This document shows, in pieces, positions 1 through 7,149 of a stretch of DNA of 11,691 bases (positions within the stretch are counted from its first letter, which is position 1; each line of letters opens with the position of its first letter). Made by a program: the position numbers and the translations under genes. Source of the stretch: JBBAEV01 sp041655735 (GTDB lineage Bacteria > Bacillota_I > Bacilli_A > RF39 > UBA660); contig JBBAEV010000028.1 in assembly GCA_041655735.1 (NCBI GenBank), positions 1 through 11,691 of the forward strand, written 5' to 3'. The notes beneath the pieces were generated by a model. That model was not told the DNA's origin, made no database searches, and saw only the letters and a program-made list of their open reading frames with translations.

Positions 1-253
1 CATTATATAATTCAACCCAATCGTAAAAATCTCCATTTTCATCAGCATAAGCTCCATCATTAGAAGACATCACTTCAGTAATTATAAGCTTATTATATTT
101 TACTTCTCCGTTTTTTTCTAATTTTTTTTCTGTTAATTGCGATTCATCACTAAAAATGAAAACTTTTATAAATAGCGAAATAATAATTAATAAAAAAATG
201 AGAAGAAGAATCCCTATATTCTTTTTAAATTCTTTTTTATTTAATTCCAGCAT
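1..253 (-). CDS. Membrane-anchored lamin-tail-domain (LTD) protein, 5' part only
   Basis: Only the first 84 codons lie in the window; the gene runs off the left edge. Translated from the ATG at 253, the product has a short basic N-terminus (residues 1-12), one strongly hydrophobic segment (about 13-34) that could be an uncleaved anchor or signal, then a charged linker. From residue 55 it reads KLIITEVMSSNDGAYADENG followed by an acidic, aromatic stretch with D78-W79-V80-E81-L82-Y83-N84. That is the characteristic opening of a lamin-tail (LTD, immunoglobulin-like) domain, typically N-E-V-x-S-S-N ... D-W-I-E-L-Y-N. In bacteria such domains occur in secreted or surface proteins, often beside CotH-kinase or nuclease domains; which applies here lies outside the window. 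The start is supported by AAGGAG at 261-266, seven bases upstream. The domain call is fairly sure; the overall function is unknown. Confidence 0.75.
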   Translation of the reverse strand, partial: MLELNKKEFKKNIGILLLIFLLIIISLFIKVFIFSDESQLTEKKLEKNGEVKYNKLIITEVMSSNDGAYADENGDFYDWVELYN

Positions 254-276
254 AATAAAACTCCTTACTGATGGTT

Positions 277-282
277 ATTATA
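277..282 (-). promoter_or_regulatory. Possible -10 element for the LTD-protein gene
   Basis: On the minus strand a perfect TATAAT lies 24 bases upstream of the ATG at 253 and just upstream of the AAGGAG site. No good -35 hexamer is found at 16-18 bases; the region is T-rich (TGTTTT). A separate promoter is plausible because the preceding gene ends at 336, but this rests on one hexamer in AT-rich DNA. Confidence 0.35.
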
Positions 283-335
283 GGATAAATATAACATAAA
301 AAACACTCTATTTCAATTAATTTTATTCTTCTTTA

Positions 336-1256
336 TTATTTAAATATAATTTCAAAAACTTTATCACGAATACTTTCAGGAAGAGGGCTCCCTGCTGCTT
401 TAGCATGACCTCCACCCCCATATATTTTAGCAATTTCATTTAAATCTATATTATCTTTAAATGCTCTATAACTAATACCTTTGCTTAAATCAATAATAAT
501 TATAAAATCGATACTATCTTTATATCTTTCTGCTAAAACATTTCCTAAATGTGCTTTATAAATATCTGCATATACTATACCAACCTTATAATTATTTAAT
601 TGCTTTATAATTAAAGTTTTCTCTTTCTTTTCTATATATTTATTTATATGTTCTTGCTCTAAATCAAAGATAAAGTTTTCTTTTTCTTCAAACAATTTAC
701 TTTTTGGATTTTTAAGTTTCTTAAAATATTCTTCCATAAATATTTTTACTCCATAAAATATAAATATATCACCAATTTTTTTAGCATCTAAATTATTATT
801 TTTTGCCCATTCCCATGTATCAATTTGTCTTGTTAATTCAATAAATTCTTTGACATTTTCACTTAATAATATCTTATTACTATAATTATTAATTAAATAT
901 TTATAGAATATTGTTGTGGCACAAGCCTGTCCATTTTCTTCGTTTTCTACAACCTGAGCCCATTCATAATTATTTAAACTCATATTCCCAATATGATGAT
1001 CAAATAACTTAACTATATTTTTTAATTTATTATCACTATCAATTAATTCAGCTGTTTTTTCACTAATACCTAAATCTGTTATATAAATATTGTTATACTC
1101 TAAAAACTTATTATTTTCAATATAATCATTTACAATTTCATTTACATTAAAAACCTCACACATAATTATATCTACTTTTTCATCAATTAGCTTTAATAAC
1201 ATAGGACATGCTACACCATCAGTATCAGAACCGTGTGTAATAATTAAATTTTTCAT
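336..1256 (-). CDS. DHH/DHHA1-family phosphoesterase (NrnB-like)
   Basis: A 306-residue two-domain phosphoesterase. The DHH catalytic domain shows motif I with H8, D11, D13 and G14, motif II with D61 in ITDLG, motif III D86-H87-H88, and a later acidic residue D146. These are the usual ligands for two Mn2+ ions. The C-terminal DHHA1 domain ends in GGGGHAKAAG (280-289), the substrate-binding loop of the family. Proteins of this size and layout (the NrnB/COG2404-like group) degrade short oligoribonucleotides or cyclic/linear dinucleotides in the cytoplasm; the exact substrate cannot be read from the sequence. Start ATG is backed by AAGGTGA at 1261-1267. It lies 43 bases after the penicillin-binding protein gene on the same strand and is probably cotranscribed as the last gene of the division operon. 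The family is sure, the substrate is not. Confidence 0.9.
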   Translation of the reverse strand: MKNLIITHGSDTDGVACPMLLKLIDEKVDIIMCEVFNVNEIVNDYIENNKFLEYNNIYITDLGISEKTAELIDSDNKLKNIVKLFDHHIGNMSLNNYEWAQVVENEENGQACATTIFYKYLINNYSNKILLSENVKEFIELTRQIDTWEWAKNNNLDAKKIGDIFIFYGVKIFMEEYFKKLKNPKSKLFEEKENFIFDLEQEHINKYIEKKEKTLIIKQLNNYKVGIVYADIYKAHLGNVLAERYKDSIDFIIIIDLSKGISYRAFKDNIDLNEIAKIYGGGGHAKAAGSPLPESIRDKVFEIIFK

Positions 1257-1299
1257 AATATCACCTTTATTATTATAACATATAAATTAAAAAAGAAGA

Positions 1300-3432
1300 T
1301 TATTCTTCCTTTTCTTCTACATACGAAGGCTCCAAAGTAATAATTAATTTACTATCACTTGTTATAGGGTCATTTTCTTTTATACTTTGGCTTATTACTG
1401 AACCATAACCTTCTATTTCATATTCGATACCAATTAAACTAACTAAATTTAATACCTCTCTTAATGACCATTTCTTTATATTAGGCATTGTAATATTTTT
1501 ACTATTAGTTAAAACAAATACTTTATCTTTTGATGATATTTCTGTATTAATCGTTGGATATTGTTTAATAATCTTATCTCCATCACCTAATATTATTAAT
1601 TCAGTATGTTTTTCATTCATATATTCTTTTACAATATCTATATCTTTATTTAACAAAGACGATATTTTATATTCAACAATTTCTTCTTTATTACCCCCTA
1701 AAGATACAATATCTAAATAATTAGATATATTTTGCATTACTTCCTTAAATGACTCTTTTAAAGCATTACTACCACCATATTTAGGTTTTTTAATTGATGT
1801 ATAAATAATTATTTCAGGATTATCTTTTGGAAACATTCCCGCAAATGAGTATATATAACTACCTGATAAATAACCACTAGTAGTTGCGATTTGTGCTGTA
1901 CCTGTTTTACCAATTAATTCATAATCTTTTAAATTATATCCTATTCCAGTTCCCATATCACTATGAGTAACGCTATACATTAAATCTTTTATTTTATTAA
2001 TAGTCTCCTTACTCGCAACTTTTCCTAAATTTGTTTTTTTGCCTTCATACTCTACTTCTTTAGTTATTGGGTCTATTATTTTTTCTACAATATAAGGATT
2101 TAATAAATTTCCATCATTCGCAATAGCAGTTAAAGCTTTTATCTGTTGAATAGGAGTAGTAGTAATTCCTTGCCCATACCCTGCACTAGCCACATCTAAA
2201 GGATAGTAAAAATCTACTTTACCAGATAATTCTTTTGGGAGTGTTATTCCAGTTTTTTCTCCAAATCCTAGCTTTTTAAAATACTTTAGTAATACTTCTC
2301 TATTTATATATTTTTGGGTTAAATTAGCAACCCCAACATTAGAGGAGCGTGTAAATCCTTGATCATAAGTTATTTCCCCCCACCCTTTATTATTCCAATC
2401 CGATATAGTATCAGGGCCTATTTTTAATTTACCTGATAGGAAAGTATCGTCTCCATCATACATATTATTTTCAATAGCAGCCATATAAGTAAATATTTTC
2501 ATAGTGGAACCTGGTTCATATGCATAAGAGACTAATGAGTTTAGATATTGTTCGATTTTCCTAGTATTAGGATCAAACGAAGGATAAGTAGAATTAGCTA
2601 ATATTTTGCCAGTTTTTGCTTCCGCTACTACCATAAAAAACCATTCTGGATCAGCATATTCATATTGTTTTTTAACTGCATTTTCAACAAACAATTGAAC
2701 ATTACTATCAATTGTTAAATATATATCTTTACCATCAATTGGGCTTTCTCTGATTTCTGGTGTATTAGGTATTTTATAACCTAGACGATCTTGTTGATAT
2801 TCTAAATAACCATTTTCACCTGATAATATGTCATTATAATAATCTTCTAACCCTAATTCTCCTATAATATTACCCTTTTCATCTGTTTTAGCATATCCTA
2901 ACGTATATGATAAAAAATCACTATTTGGGTAATATCTTTTATATGATGGAATAAAATCAATACCCTGAAGTTCTAATAACTCTATCTTTTCCTTAGTTAA
3001 TTCAGTTATTCCCCTTCCTCCAGGTCCTAATTCGACTTGATATACATTCTCTTTTTGCAATAATTCTAATATTGCTTCCTCTTCCATTCCTATAATAGGT
3101 GATAACTTCTCAGCTGTCATTTGTTTATCAACTACATGTAACGGTTTGGATGAGTTCTTAGAAATATTAGAATCCAAATAAGCTATTACTGTATATGCGG
3201 AAACATTTTGCGCTAATATATTACCATTAGCGTCATAAATCGTTCCTCTTTTAGCCACTAACGTTTGTTTATTAGTATTTCTATTACTCGCAAACTCTTG
3301 TAAATTAACCCCATTTACTGTTGGTGATAATGCAATATAAATAGCTCTTACCGCAATGGCTATAATTAAAAAAAGCGACAAAATAAGTATCGCTTTATTT
3401 ACCTTCACATATACATTAACATCTCTCGTCAT
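1300..3432 (-). CDS. pbpB: Class-B penicillin-binding protein with two PASTA domains (FtsI/PBP2B/SpoVD type)
   Basis: A 710-residue septal transpeptidase that cross-links peptidoglycan outside the membrane. An N-terminal membrane anchor covers about residues 13-35, followed by the dimerisation/pedestal domain, with VAKRGTIYDANG at 59-70 as its typical opening. The transpeptidase domain has all three catalytic motifs: S309-T-M-K312 (active serine), S363-S-N365 and K509-T-G-T512. The tail from about 583 holds two PASTA modules (roughly 583-643 and 646-700), as in Firmicute PBP2B/SpoVD/PBP2x; they bind muropeptide or help localisation. It ends in an acidic VEEKEE. Start ATG follows GAGGGTG. The gene begins 12 bases after the ftsL-like stop, in the expected mraZ-rsmH-ftsL-ftsI order, which favours the division enzyme. 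Whether it is the vegetative (pbpB) or sporulation (spoVD) paralogue cannot be told from this window. Confidence 0.93.
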   Translation of the reverse strand: MTRDVNVYVKVNKAILILSLFLIIAIAVRAIYIALSPTVNGVNLQEFASNRNTNKQTLVAKRGTIYDANGNILAQNVSAYTVIAYLDSNISKNSSKPLHVVDKQMTAEKLSPIIGMEEEAILELLQKENVYQVELGPGGRGITELTKEKIELLELQGIDFIPSYKRYYPNSDFLSYTLGYAKTDEKGNIIGELGLEDYYNDILSGENGYLEYQQDRLGYKIPNTPEIRESPIDGKDIYLTIDSNVQLFVENAVKKQYEYADPEWFFMVVAEAKTGKILANSTYPSFDPNTRKIEQYLNSLVSYAYEPGSTMKIFTYMAAIENNMYDGDDTFLSGKLKIGPDTISDWNNKGWGEITYDQGFTRSSNVGVANLTQKYINREVLLKYFKKLGFGEKTGITLPKELSGKVDFYYPLDVASAGYGQGITTTPIQQIKALTAIANDGNLLNPYIVEKIIDPITKEVEYEGKKTNLGKVASKETINKIKDLMYSVTHSDMGTGIGYNLKDYELIGKTGTAQIATTSGYLSGSYIYSFAGMFPKDNPEIIIYTSIKKPKYGGSNALKESFKEVMQNISNYLDIVSLGGNKEEIVEYKISSLLNKDIDIVKEYMNEKHTELIILGDGDKIIKQYPTINTEISSKDKVFVLTNSKNITMPNIKKWSLREVLNLVSLIGIEYEIEGYGSVISQSIKENDPITSDSKLIITLEPSYVEEKEE

Positions 3433-3444
3433 ACTAACACCCTC

Positions 3445-3741
3445 TTAATCGGTTATTGTTTTAATATTACTGTTATTATAACTGAGTCCCATTTCATTTA
3501 CAACTAAATTTATATTATCTAATGAAGCAAGTTCATTTACTTTCATAGTTAAACTTTCATTTTTCTTTATTTGTACTGCTACTTCTCCTTTTAGTCTCTC
3601 TACCTTTATATTCATTTCAGAAATAGTAGCTTTAGAAAATACTGTAAATACTAAAAAAAGCAATGATAAAATTATAGCTGTACCATATAATGCTCTTTCA
3701 CCTTTTAATAATTTTAATTTTCTTCTTTTGTTGGTTGCCAT
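3445..3741 (-). CDS. ftsL: FtsL-like septum protein (single TM plus coiled coil)
   Basis: A small bitopic protein of 98 residues from my chosen start. A very basic cytoplasmic N-terminus (KRRKLKLLKGER) is followed by a hydrophobic span at about 18-36 and then a heptad-like coiled coil at about 40-75, ending in a short polar tail. This is the FtsL/DivIC pattern: the coiled coil pairs with its partner and helps hold the septal penicillin-binding protein in the divisome. FtsL-family sequences diverge strongly, so the call depends on topology and on its place between rsmH and the penicillin-binding protein gene. Start choice: ATG codons lie at 3750, 3747 and 3741. The AAGGA site directly touches the first, while 3741 has nine bases of spacing, so 3741 (MATNKRRK) is preferred. 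The alternative start at 3750 overlaps the end of rsmH. Confidence 0.8.
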   Translation of the reverse strand: MATNKRRKLKLLKGERALYGTAIILSLLFLVFTVFSKATISEMNIKVERLKGEVAVQIKKNESLTMKVNELASLDNINLVVNEMGLSYNNSNIKTITD

Positions 3742-3746
3742 TATCA

Positions 3747-4676
3747 TCATTCCTTTTCTATTTTTTCTACTATTCGAAGTACTGCACTACGCGCTCTACT
3801 ATTTTCCTCTACTTCTTTCTTACTAGGTTTTATTTTACCTAGTAATTTTAATTTTGGCTGCAAATGCTTAGGAATACTAGGTAATCCTTTTAATTCCCTG
3901 TTTACATCACTATATTCTTTTAATATATTCTTACAAATTCTATCCTCAAGTGAATGAAAAGTAATTATACATAAGCGTCCGTTATCATCTAATAATTCAA
4001 TTGCTTGTCTAAGTCCTTCTTCTAATACTTTCATCTCATTATTAACTTCAATTCTAATTGCTTGAAATACCTTGCGTGCTGGATGTTTTTCTTTAGTTGC
4101 TTTATAAGGCATAGATTTTTTTATTATATCTACCAATTCTAATGTTGTTTCTATCCTTTTATTTTCTCTATATTTAATAATATTTTTTGCAATACTTTTA
4201 CTATATTTTTCTTCACCATATTCAAAAAATATTCTCATTAAATCTTCATAACTATATTCATTTACTAGTTCATAAGCACTAAACTTTTGATCTTTATCCA
4301 TACGCATATCAAGTTTTGCTTCCTTATGATAACTAAATCCACGGATGTCATTATCAAGTTGTGGTGAAGAAACTCCTAAATCAAATAAGATACCATTAAT
4401 TTTATCTATCTTTCTTTTTTTTAATTCCTCTTTCAAATAACGAAAATTTGCTTTTATTACTTCAAAGTTAGCACCTATTTTCCCTAATCTTTTATTACTA
4501 TAACTAATTGCTTCCACATCTTGATCAAAGGCGAATAAAAACCCCTTTTTAATCCGCTTTAAAATTTCGGTACTATGTCCACCATATCCAATTGTTGCAT
4601 CTACATAAATACCATCTTCTTGTATATTTAGATATTTTATTGTTTCATCTAGTAATACACTTTTATGTAGTCCCAT
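3747..4676 (-). CDS. rsmH: 16S rRNA (cytosine(1402)-N(4))-methyltransferase
   Basis: A 309-residue SAM-dependent methyltransferase, the family's usual length. RsmH (MraW) adds the N4-methyl group to C1402 of 16S rRNA at the P site. Visible signatures are the SAM-binding loop DATIGYGGHS (26-35), acidic FDQD (50-53), FDLGVSSPQLD (98-108) with RGFSY just after, the motif around D123-M-R-M-D127, ARKVFQAIRIEVNNE (200-214), the catalytic-region segment ITFHSLEDR (238-246) and SRARSAVLR near the end (293-301). The start lies one base after the mraZ stop and has no good ribosome binding site, so translation is probably coupled to mraZ. It is the only complete gene here that ends in TGA; the next two in-frame codons are TGA and TAA. 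Identification is secure. Confidence 0.97.
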   Translation of the reverse strand: MGLHKSVLLDETIKYLNIQEDGIYVDATIGYGGHSTEILKRIKKGFLFAFDQDVEAISYSNKRLGKIGANFEVIKANFRYLKEELKKRKIDKINGILFDLGVSSPQLDNDIRGFSYHKEAKLDMRMDKDQKFSAYELVNEYSYEDLMRIFFEYGEEKYSKSIAKNIIKYRENKRIETTLELVDIIKKSMPYKATKEKHPARKVFQAIRIEVNNEMKVLEEGLRQAIELLDDNGRLCIITFHSLEDRICKNILKEYSDVNRELKGLPSIPKHLQPKLKLLGKIKPSKKEVEENSRARSAVLRIVEKIEKE

Positions 4677-4677
4677 T

Positions 4678-5115
4678 TTAGATATCCAAATCTACTTCAA
4701 AAAGATTTTCTGCGATATCTGACAAATCATTTTCCTTAGATTCAAAGAAATCATTCCAATTATCTTCTGACCAAATTTCTAGGCGGTCATTTACGCCGAT
4801 CACAATACACTCTTTATTTAGACCGGCGTAATTAATTAGTGGAGAGGCTATATTGACACGCCCTTGTTTGTCAAAACCACATACAGTAGCACCTGATAGA
4901 AAAAAGCGCATAAAAGAACGAGCATCCTTTTTAGTAAATGGTAGGTGTTTTAATTTTTCAACAATTAGGTTCCATTCACTCATAGGATAAACAAATAAAC
5001 AACCATCAAGACCTCTTGTCACAATAAAGGATTCCCCTAATTCTTCACGAAATTTAGAAGGAATTATTAATCTTCCTTTTTCATCAATACTATGATGGTA
5101 TTCTCCCATGAACAT
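4678..5115 (-). CDS. mraZ: Transcriptional regulator MraZ
   Basis: A DNA-binding repressor of the mra/dcw operon, 145 residues from the start used here. It carries the two AbrB-like half-domains of the family, each with a D-x-x-G-R core: D11-E-K-G-R15 with IIPSKFRE after it, and D82-K-Q-G-R86. MraZ forms ring-shaped oligomers that bind tandem short repeats upstream of its own gene. The start is set at the ATG at 5115, giving MFMGEYHHSIDEKGR, which matches the conserved MraZ N-terminus and has GGGGGTGA at the right distance. A GTG at 5130 would add five residues but lies on the ribosome binding site itself; ATG 5109 is a less likely alternative. It is first in the operon, with rsmH following after one base. 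Repeats just upstream (5124-5172) look like its operator. Confidence 0.96.
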   Translation of the reverse strand: MFMGEYHHSIDEKGRLIIPSKFREELGESFIVTRGLDGCLFVYPMSEWNLIVEKLKHLPFTKKDARSFMRFFLSGATVCGFDKQGRVNIASPLINYAGLNKECIVIGVNDRLEIWSEDNWNDFFESKENDLSDIAENLFEVDLDI

Positions 5116-5123
5116 AAATATCA

Positions 5124-5172
5124 CCCCCACTTTGTGACACCAATTACCAACTTTTTGCTACTGTCTACCACT
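5124..5172 (-). promoter_or_regulatory. Candidate MraZ operator: AGTGG-like elements at about 10-bp spacing
   Basis: Read on the minus strand, related short elements start at 5172 (AGTGG), 5162 (AGTAG), 5152 (AGTTGG), 5142 (TGGTG) and 5131 (AGTGGGG), giving steps of 10, 10, 10 and 11 bases. They lie between the putative -10 and the mraZ start, and the last merges with the ribosome binding site. Known MraZ operators are tandem G-rich repeats with helical phasing (TGGGA-type in Escherichia coli, AAAGTG-type in mycoplasmas), so autorepression is the natural reading. The elements are degenerate; the assignment is an inference from position and spacing. Confidence 0.5.
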
Positions 5173-5201
5173 ATACTACTACCCTCAATAAATTTTGTAA
5201 A
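5173..5201 (-). promoter_or_regulatory. Putative promoter of the mraZ-rsmH-ftsL-pbp operon
   Basis: On the minus strand TTTACA (5201-5196) is followed after 17 bases by TAGTAT (5178-5173). The -35 differs from consensus at one position and the -10 at two. It sits between the rpmF terminator and the MraZ-like repeats, with a start point expected near 5166. A TATAGT at 5175-5170 is an alternative -10, but it would need a 20-base spacer. Confidence 0.5.
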
Positions 5202-5222
5202 GACTTTTCTGAAATTTTGTGC

Positions 5223-5250
5223 AAAAAAAAATGACAAACTTGTCATTTTA
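5223..5250 (-). terminator. Intrinsic terminator after rpmF
   Basis: On the minus strand the perfect inverted repeat AATGACAA / TTGTCATT, separated by two bases, is extended by A-T pairs and followed directly by a run of nine T (5231-5223). It begins a few bases after the rpmF stop and separates the yceD-rpmF unit from the mraZ promoter. Confidence 0.87.
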
Positions 5251-5254
5251 ATTT

Positions 5255-5449
5255 TTATTCACTTTTTTCTTCTTCATTCTTTTCTATAACGCTATTCCCT
5301 TTATAATATCCACATTTAGGGCATACTCTATGAGGTTTAATTACTTCCCCACAGTTAGAACATTTTGTCATTTCATTAGGTGTTAATTTATAATGAGAAC
5401 GACGCATATTTTTTTTTGTTTTACTAGTTCTTCTAAATGGTACCGCCAT
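5255..5449 (-). CDS. rpmF: 50S ribosomal protein L32
   Basis: A 64-residue ribosomal protein of the large subunit. It opens with MAVPFRRTSKTKKNMRRSHY, the highly conserved bL32 N-terminus, and carries a zinc ribbon made of C30-x2-C33 and C43-x2-C46. It therefore belongs to the zinc-binding (C+) type rather than the cysteine-free paralogue. The acidic tail after residue 52 (about a dozen residues, mostly Glu, Lys and Ser) is slightly longer than in many L32 proteins. AAGGAG lies seven bases before the ATG. It follows yceD by 34 bases on the same strand, the common yceD-rpmF pairing, and is closed by a terminator. Confidence 0.97.
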   Translation of the reverse strand: MAVPFRRTSKTKKNMRRSHYKLTPNEMTKCSNCGEVIKPHRVCPKCGYYKGNSVIEKNEEEKSE

Positions 5450-5483
5450 TTTAACACTCCTTCCTTTATCATCAAGTTATCAC

Positions 5484-5930
5484 TTAATTATTTTCTTCAT
5501 CTTCAGTAATAAGTTCCCAACCAATCCCCGCAATATTACGACGATCTAGTTTTGGACTTAATACTTTTAATGGAATCTCCATTACAATATTTTGCCATAT
5601 TATCGGTAAAATATCAATAGAATTATCATCAAATTTAATATAATTTTCATCTTCTTCTTCCATATTAGTAAGAATTTCACCTATTTCAAAAGAAAAAGGA
5701 TAATTAACATCTTCTAAACTAACTGCACAAGGCAAAACCATTACCCCCGTTATATTTAAATTTAAATTATAAATATTACTCTCATCTTTTGATATGGTTC
5801 CCTTAATTTTCACATCATTTAATTGTCTGATTTCTGTTTTATTTAAATAATCTTCACCAAAATTTATTTGTTCATCAACATCAATAACTGGAGTAAAATT
5901 ATTTATTAACTTTGTTATATCTATTTTCAT
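5484..5930 (-). CDS. yceD: YceD/DUF177 family protein (YlbN-like)
   Basis: A 148-residue protein of the YceD/DUF177 family (YlbN in Bacillus), almost always found next to rpmF and linked with large-subunit rRNA or ribosome biogenesis; the molecular role is unsettled. The core signature is visible: a beta segment with ITGVMVLPCAVSLEDV (60-75, C68), followed by an acidic stretch (90-105) and IDILPIIWQNIVMEIPLKVL (105-124). The C-terminal cysteine cluster seen in many proteobacterial members is absent; the tail is instead short and acidic. Start ATG at 5930 has GGAGTGG upstream. The gene has its own strong promoter and leads into rpmF. It is divergent from tmcAL, the same arrangement as ylbM/ylbN-rpmF in Bacillus, which supports the call. 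Confidence 0.9.
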   Translation of the reverse strand: MKIDITKLINNFTPVIDVDEQINFGEDYLNKTEIRQLNDVKIKGTISKDESNIYNLNLNITGVMVLPCAVSLEDVNYPFSFEIGEILTNMEEEDENYIKFDDNSIDILPIIWQNIVMEIPLKVLSPKLDRRNIAGIGWELITEDEENN

Positions 5931-5950
5931 ATTACCACTCCGTATATAAA

Positions 5951-5980
5951 ATTATATCTAGTTATCTATATATATGTCAA
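5951..5980 (-). promoter_or_regulatory. Promoter of yceD-rpmF
   Basis: On the minus strand a perfect TTGACA (5980-5975) and a perfect TATAAT (5956-5951) are separated by 18 bases. Transcription should begin near 5944, leaving a leader of about 14 bases that holds the ribosome binding site. This is the best housekeeping-type promoter in the window. The spacer contains a TAGATA direct repeat (two copies, two bases apart), of unknown meaning. Confidence 0.82.
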
Positions 5981-5991
5981 TAAAATATGAT
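5962..5991 (+). promoter_or_regulatory. Weak candidate promoter for tmcAL, overlapping the yceD promoter
   Basis: On the plus strand TATGAT (5986-5991) lies 18 bases after TTATCT (5962-5967). TATTAT at 5991-5996, preceded by TGA, is another possible -10. Both are poor matches in AT-rich DNA. tmcAL is divergent from yceD and has no plus-strand gene upstream, so some promoter must lie here. Confidence 0.3.
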
Positions 5992-6015
5992 ATTATTATG
6001 TCAAGAGGTGATGAA

Positions 6016-7149
6016 ATGAATACAATTGGTATCATTTGTGAATATAATCCCTTTCATAATGGACATTTATATCATATTAATAAAATAAAAGAATTATATC
6101 CTAATCATACTATTATATGTGTTTTAGGTGGAGAGTTTATGCAACGAGGTGAAATTAGTGTTTTAAACAAATGCGACAAAACTGATATAGCTTTAAATTA
6201 TGGTATAGATCTAGTTATTGAATTACCTTTTATTTTTGCAAGTCAAAGTGCCGACTTATTTGCAAAAGGGGCTATTCAAATATTAAAAACATTAAAAGTA
6301 GATAAACTAGTATTTGGAAGTGAATCTAATGATATTAACAATTTAATAAATTTAGCCAAAAATCAAATTAATAATAATCAATACAATAAATTAGTTAAAA
6401 AATATATGGATGAAGGAGTAAACTATCCAACAGCTTCAAATAAAGCGTTAAAAGATATGAATAATAAAGCAATAGATACTCCTAATGATATTTTGGGTTT
6501 AGCTTATATAAAACAAATAATCATTCAAAAAGCTGATATAAAACCTATTACTATAAAAAGAATTAATGATTATCATGATTTAAATTTAAAAGATAGAATC
6601 ACTAGTGCTTCTTCTATTAGAAAAGCATTAAAAAAAGGAAAAAACATTAAGAAATATATACCTAAATTAACATATCAATATTTAAATAAAATAGAACTAC
6701 CAAATGAAGAAAAATACTTTCAATTGTTAAAATATAAAATATTATCAGATAATAATTTATCACAATATCAAACGGTAGACGAAGGAATAGAAAATAGAAT
6801 CAAAAAATATATTTTATCTTCTAACAATATAGATGAGTTAATAGAAAGAATTAAAACTAAAAGATATACTCATAATAAAATAAATAGAATGCTTGCTCAT
6901 ATTCTTGTAGGATTTACTAAAGAAGAAGCTAAAAGTAATAATATTAAATACATAAGAATATTGGGTTTTAACAAGAAAGGCCAAAAATATTTAAATAGTA
7001 TAAAAAAAGAGATTGAAGTCCCTATAATTACTAATTACTCAAATATAAAAGATAATTTATTAGATATCGATGAAAGAGCCAATAACATATATTCATTATT
7101 ATTTAAAAAGAATAATATAAAAAACAATAAACCAATAAAAAAGGAATAA
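6016..7149 (+). CDS. tmcAL: tRNA(Met) cytidine acetate ligase (YlbM family)
   Basis: A 377-residue cytoplasmic enzyme that uses ATP and acetate to form N4-acetylcytidine at the wobble base C34 of elongator tRNA-Met. The nucleotidyltransferase signature H14-N-G-H17 sits in CEYNPFHNGHLYH, followed by the family segments GGEFMQRGE (38-46), DLVIELPF (65-72), SADLFAKGA (78-86), VFGSE (99-103), PNDILGLAYIK (156-166), SASSIRKAL (197-205) and RYTHNKINRMLAHIL (283-297). The start at 6016 is chosen because AGAGGTG lies five bases before it and because the protein then begins with the conserved IGIICEYNPFHNGH. An in-frame ATG at 5974 would add 14 unconserved residues and lies inside the promoter region. 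The C-terminus is rich in Lys and Asn. It is divergent from yceD-rpmF and convergent with pheT. Identification is secure. Confidence 0.95.
   Translation: MNTIGIICEYNPFHNGHLYHINKIKELYPNHTIICVLGGEFMQRGEISVLNKCDKTDIALNYGIDLVIELPFIFASQSADLFAKGAIQILKTLKVDKLVFGSESNDINNLINLAKNQINNNQYNKLVKKYMDEGVNYPTASNKALKDMNNKAIDTPNDILGLAYIKQIIIQKADIKPITIKRINDYHDLNLKDRITSASSIRKALKKGKNIKKYIPKLTYQYLNKIELPNEEKYFQLLKYKILSDNNLSQYQTVDEGIENRIKKYILSSNNIDELIERIKTKRYTHNKINRMLAHILVGFTKEEAKSNNIKYIRILGFNKKGQKYLNSIKKEIEVPIITNYSNIKDNLLDIDERANNIYSLLFKKNNIKNNKPIKKE

Noticed and set aside
1289..1308. GAAGA-ATAA-TCTTC hairpin followed by six T on the minus strand, at the end of the penicillin-binding protein gene
   Set aside because: The stem is only five pairs, overlaps the stop codon, and a co-directional gene with its own ribosome binding site follows after 43 bases. 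It is too weak to call a terminator.
3747..4676. UGA read as tryptophan (genetic code 4)
   Set aside because: Genes are intact with TGA as stop, the Trp codons checked are TGG, and the one terminal TGA sits exactly at the expected RsmH end.
5974..6015. Upstream ATG at 5974 as the start of tmcAL
   Set aside because: It would add 14 unconserved residues and overlaps the promoter region. The ATG at 6016 has a good ribosome binding site and gives the conserved N-terminus.
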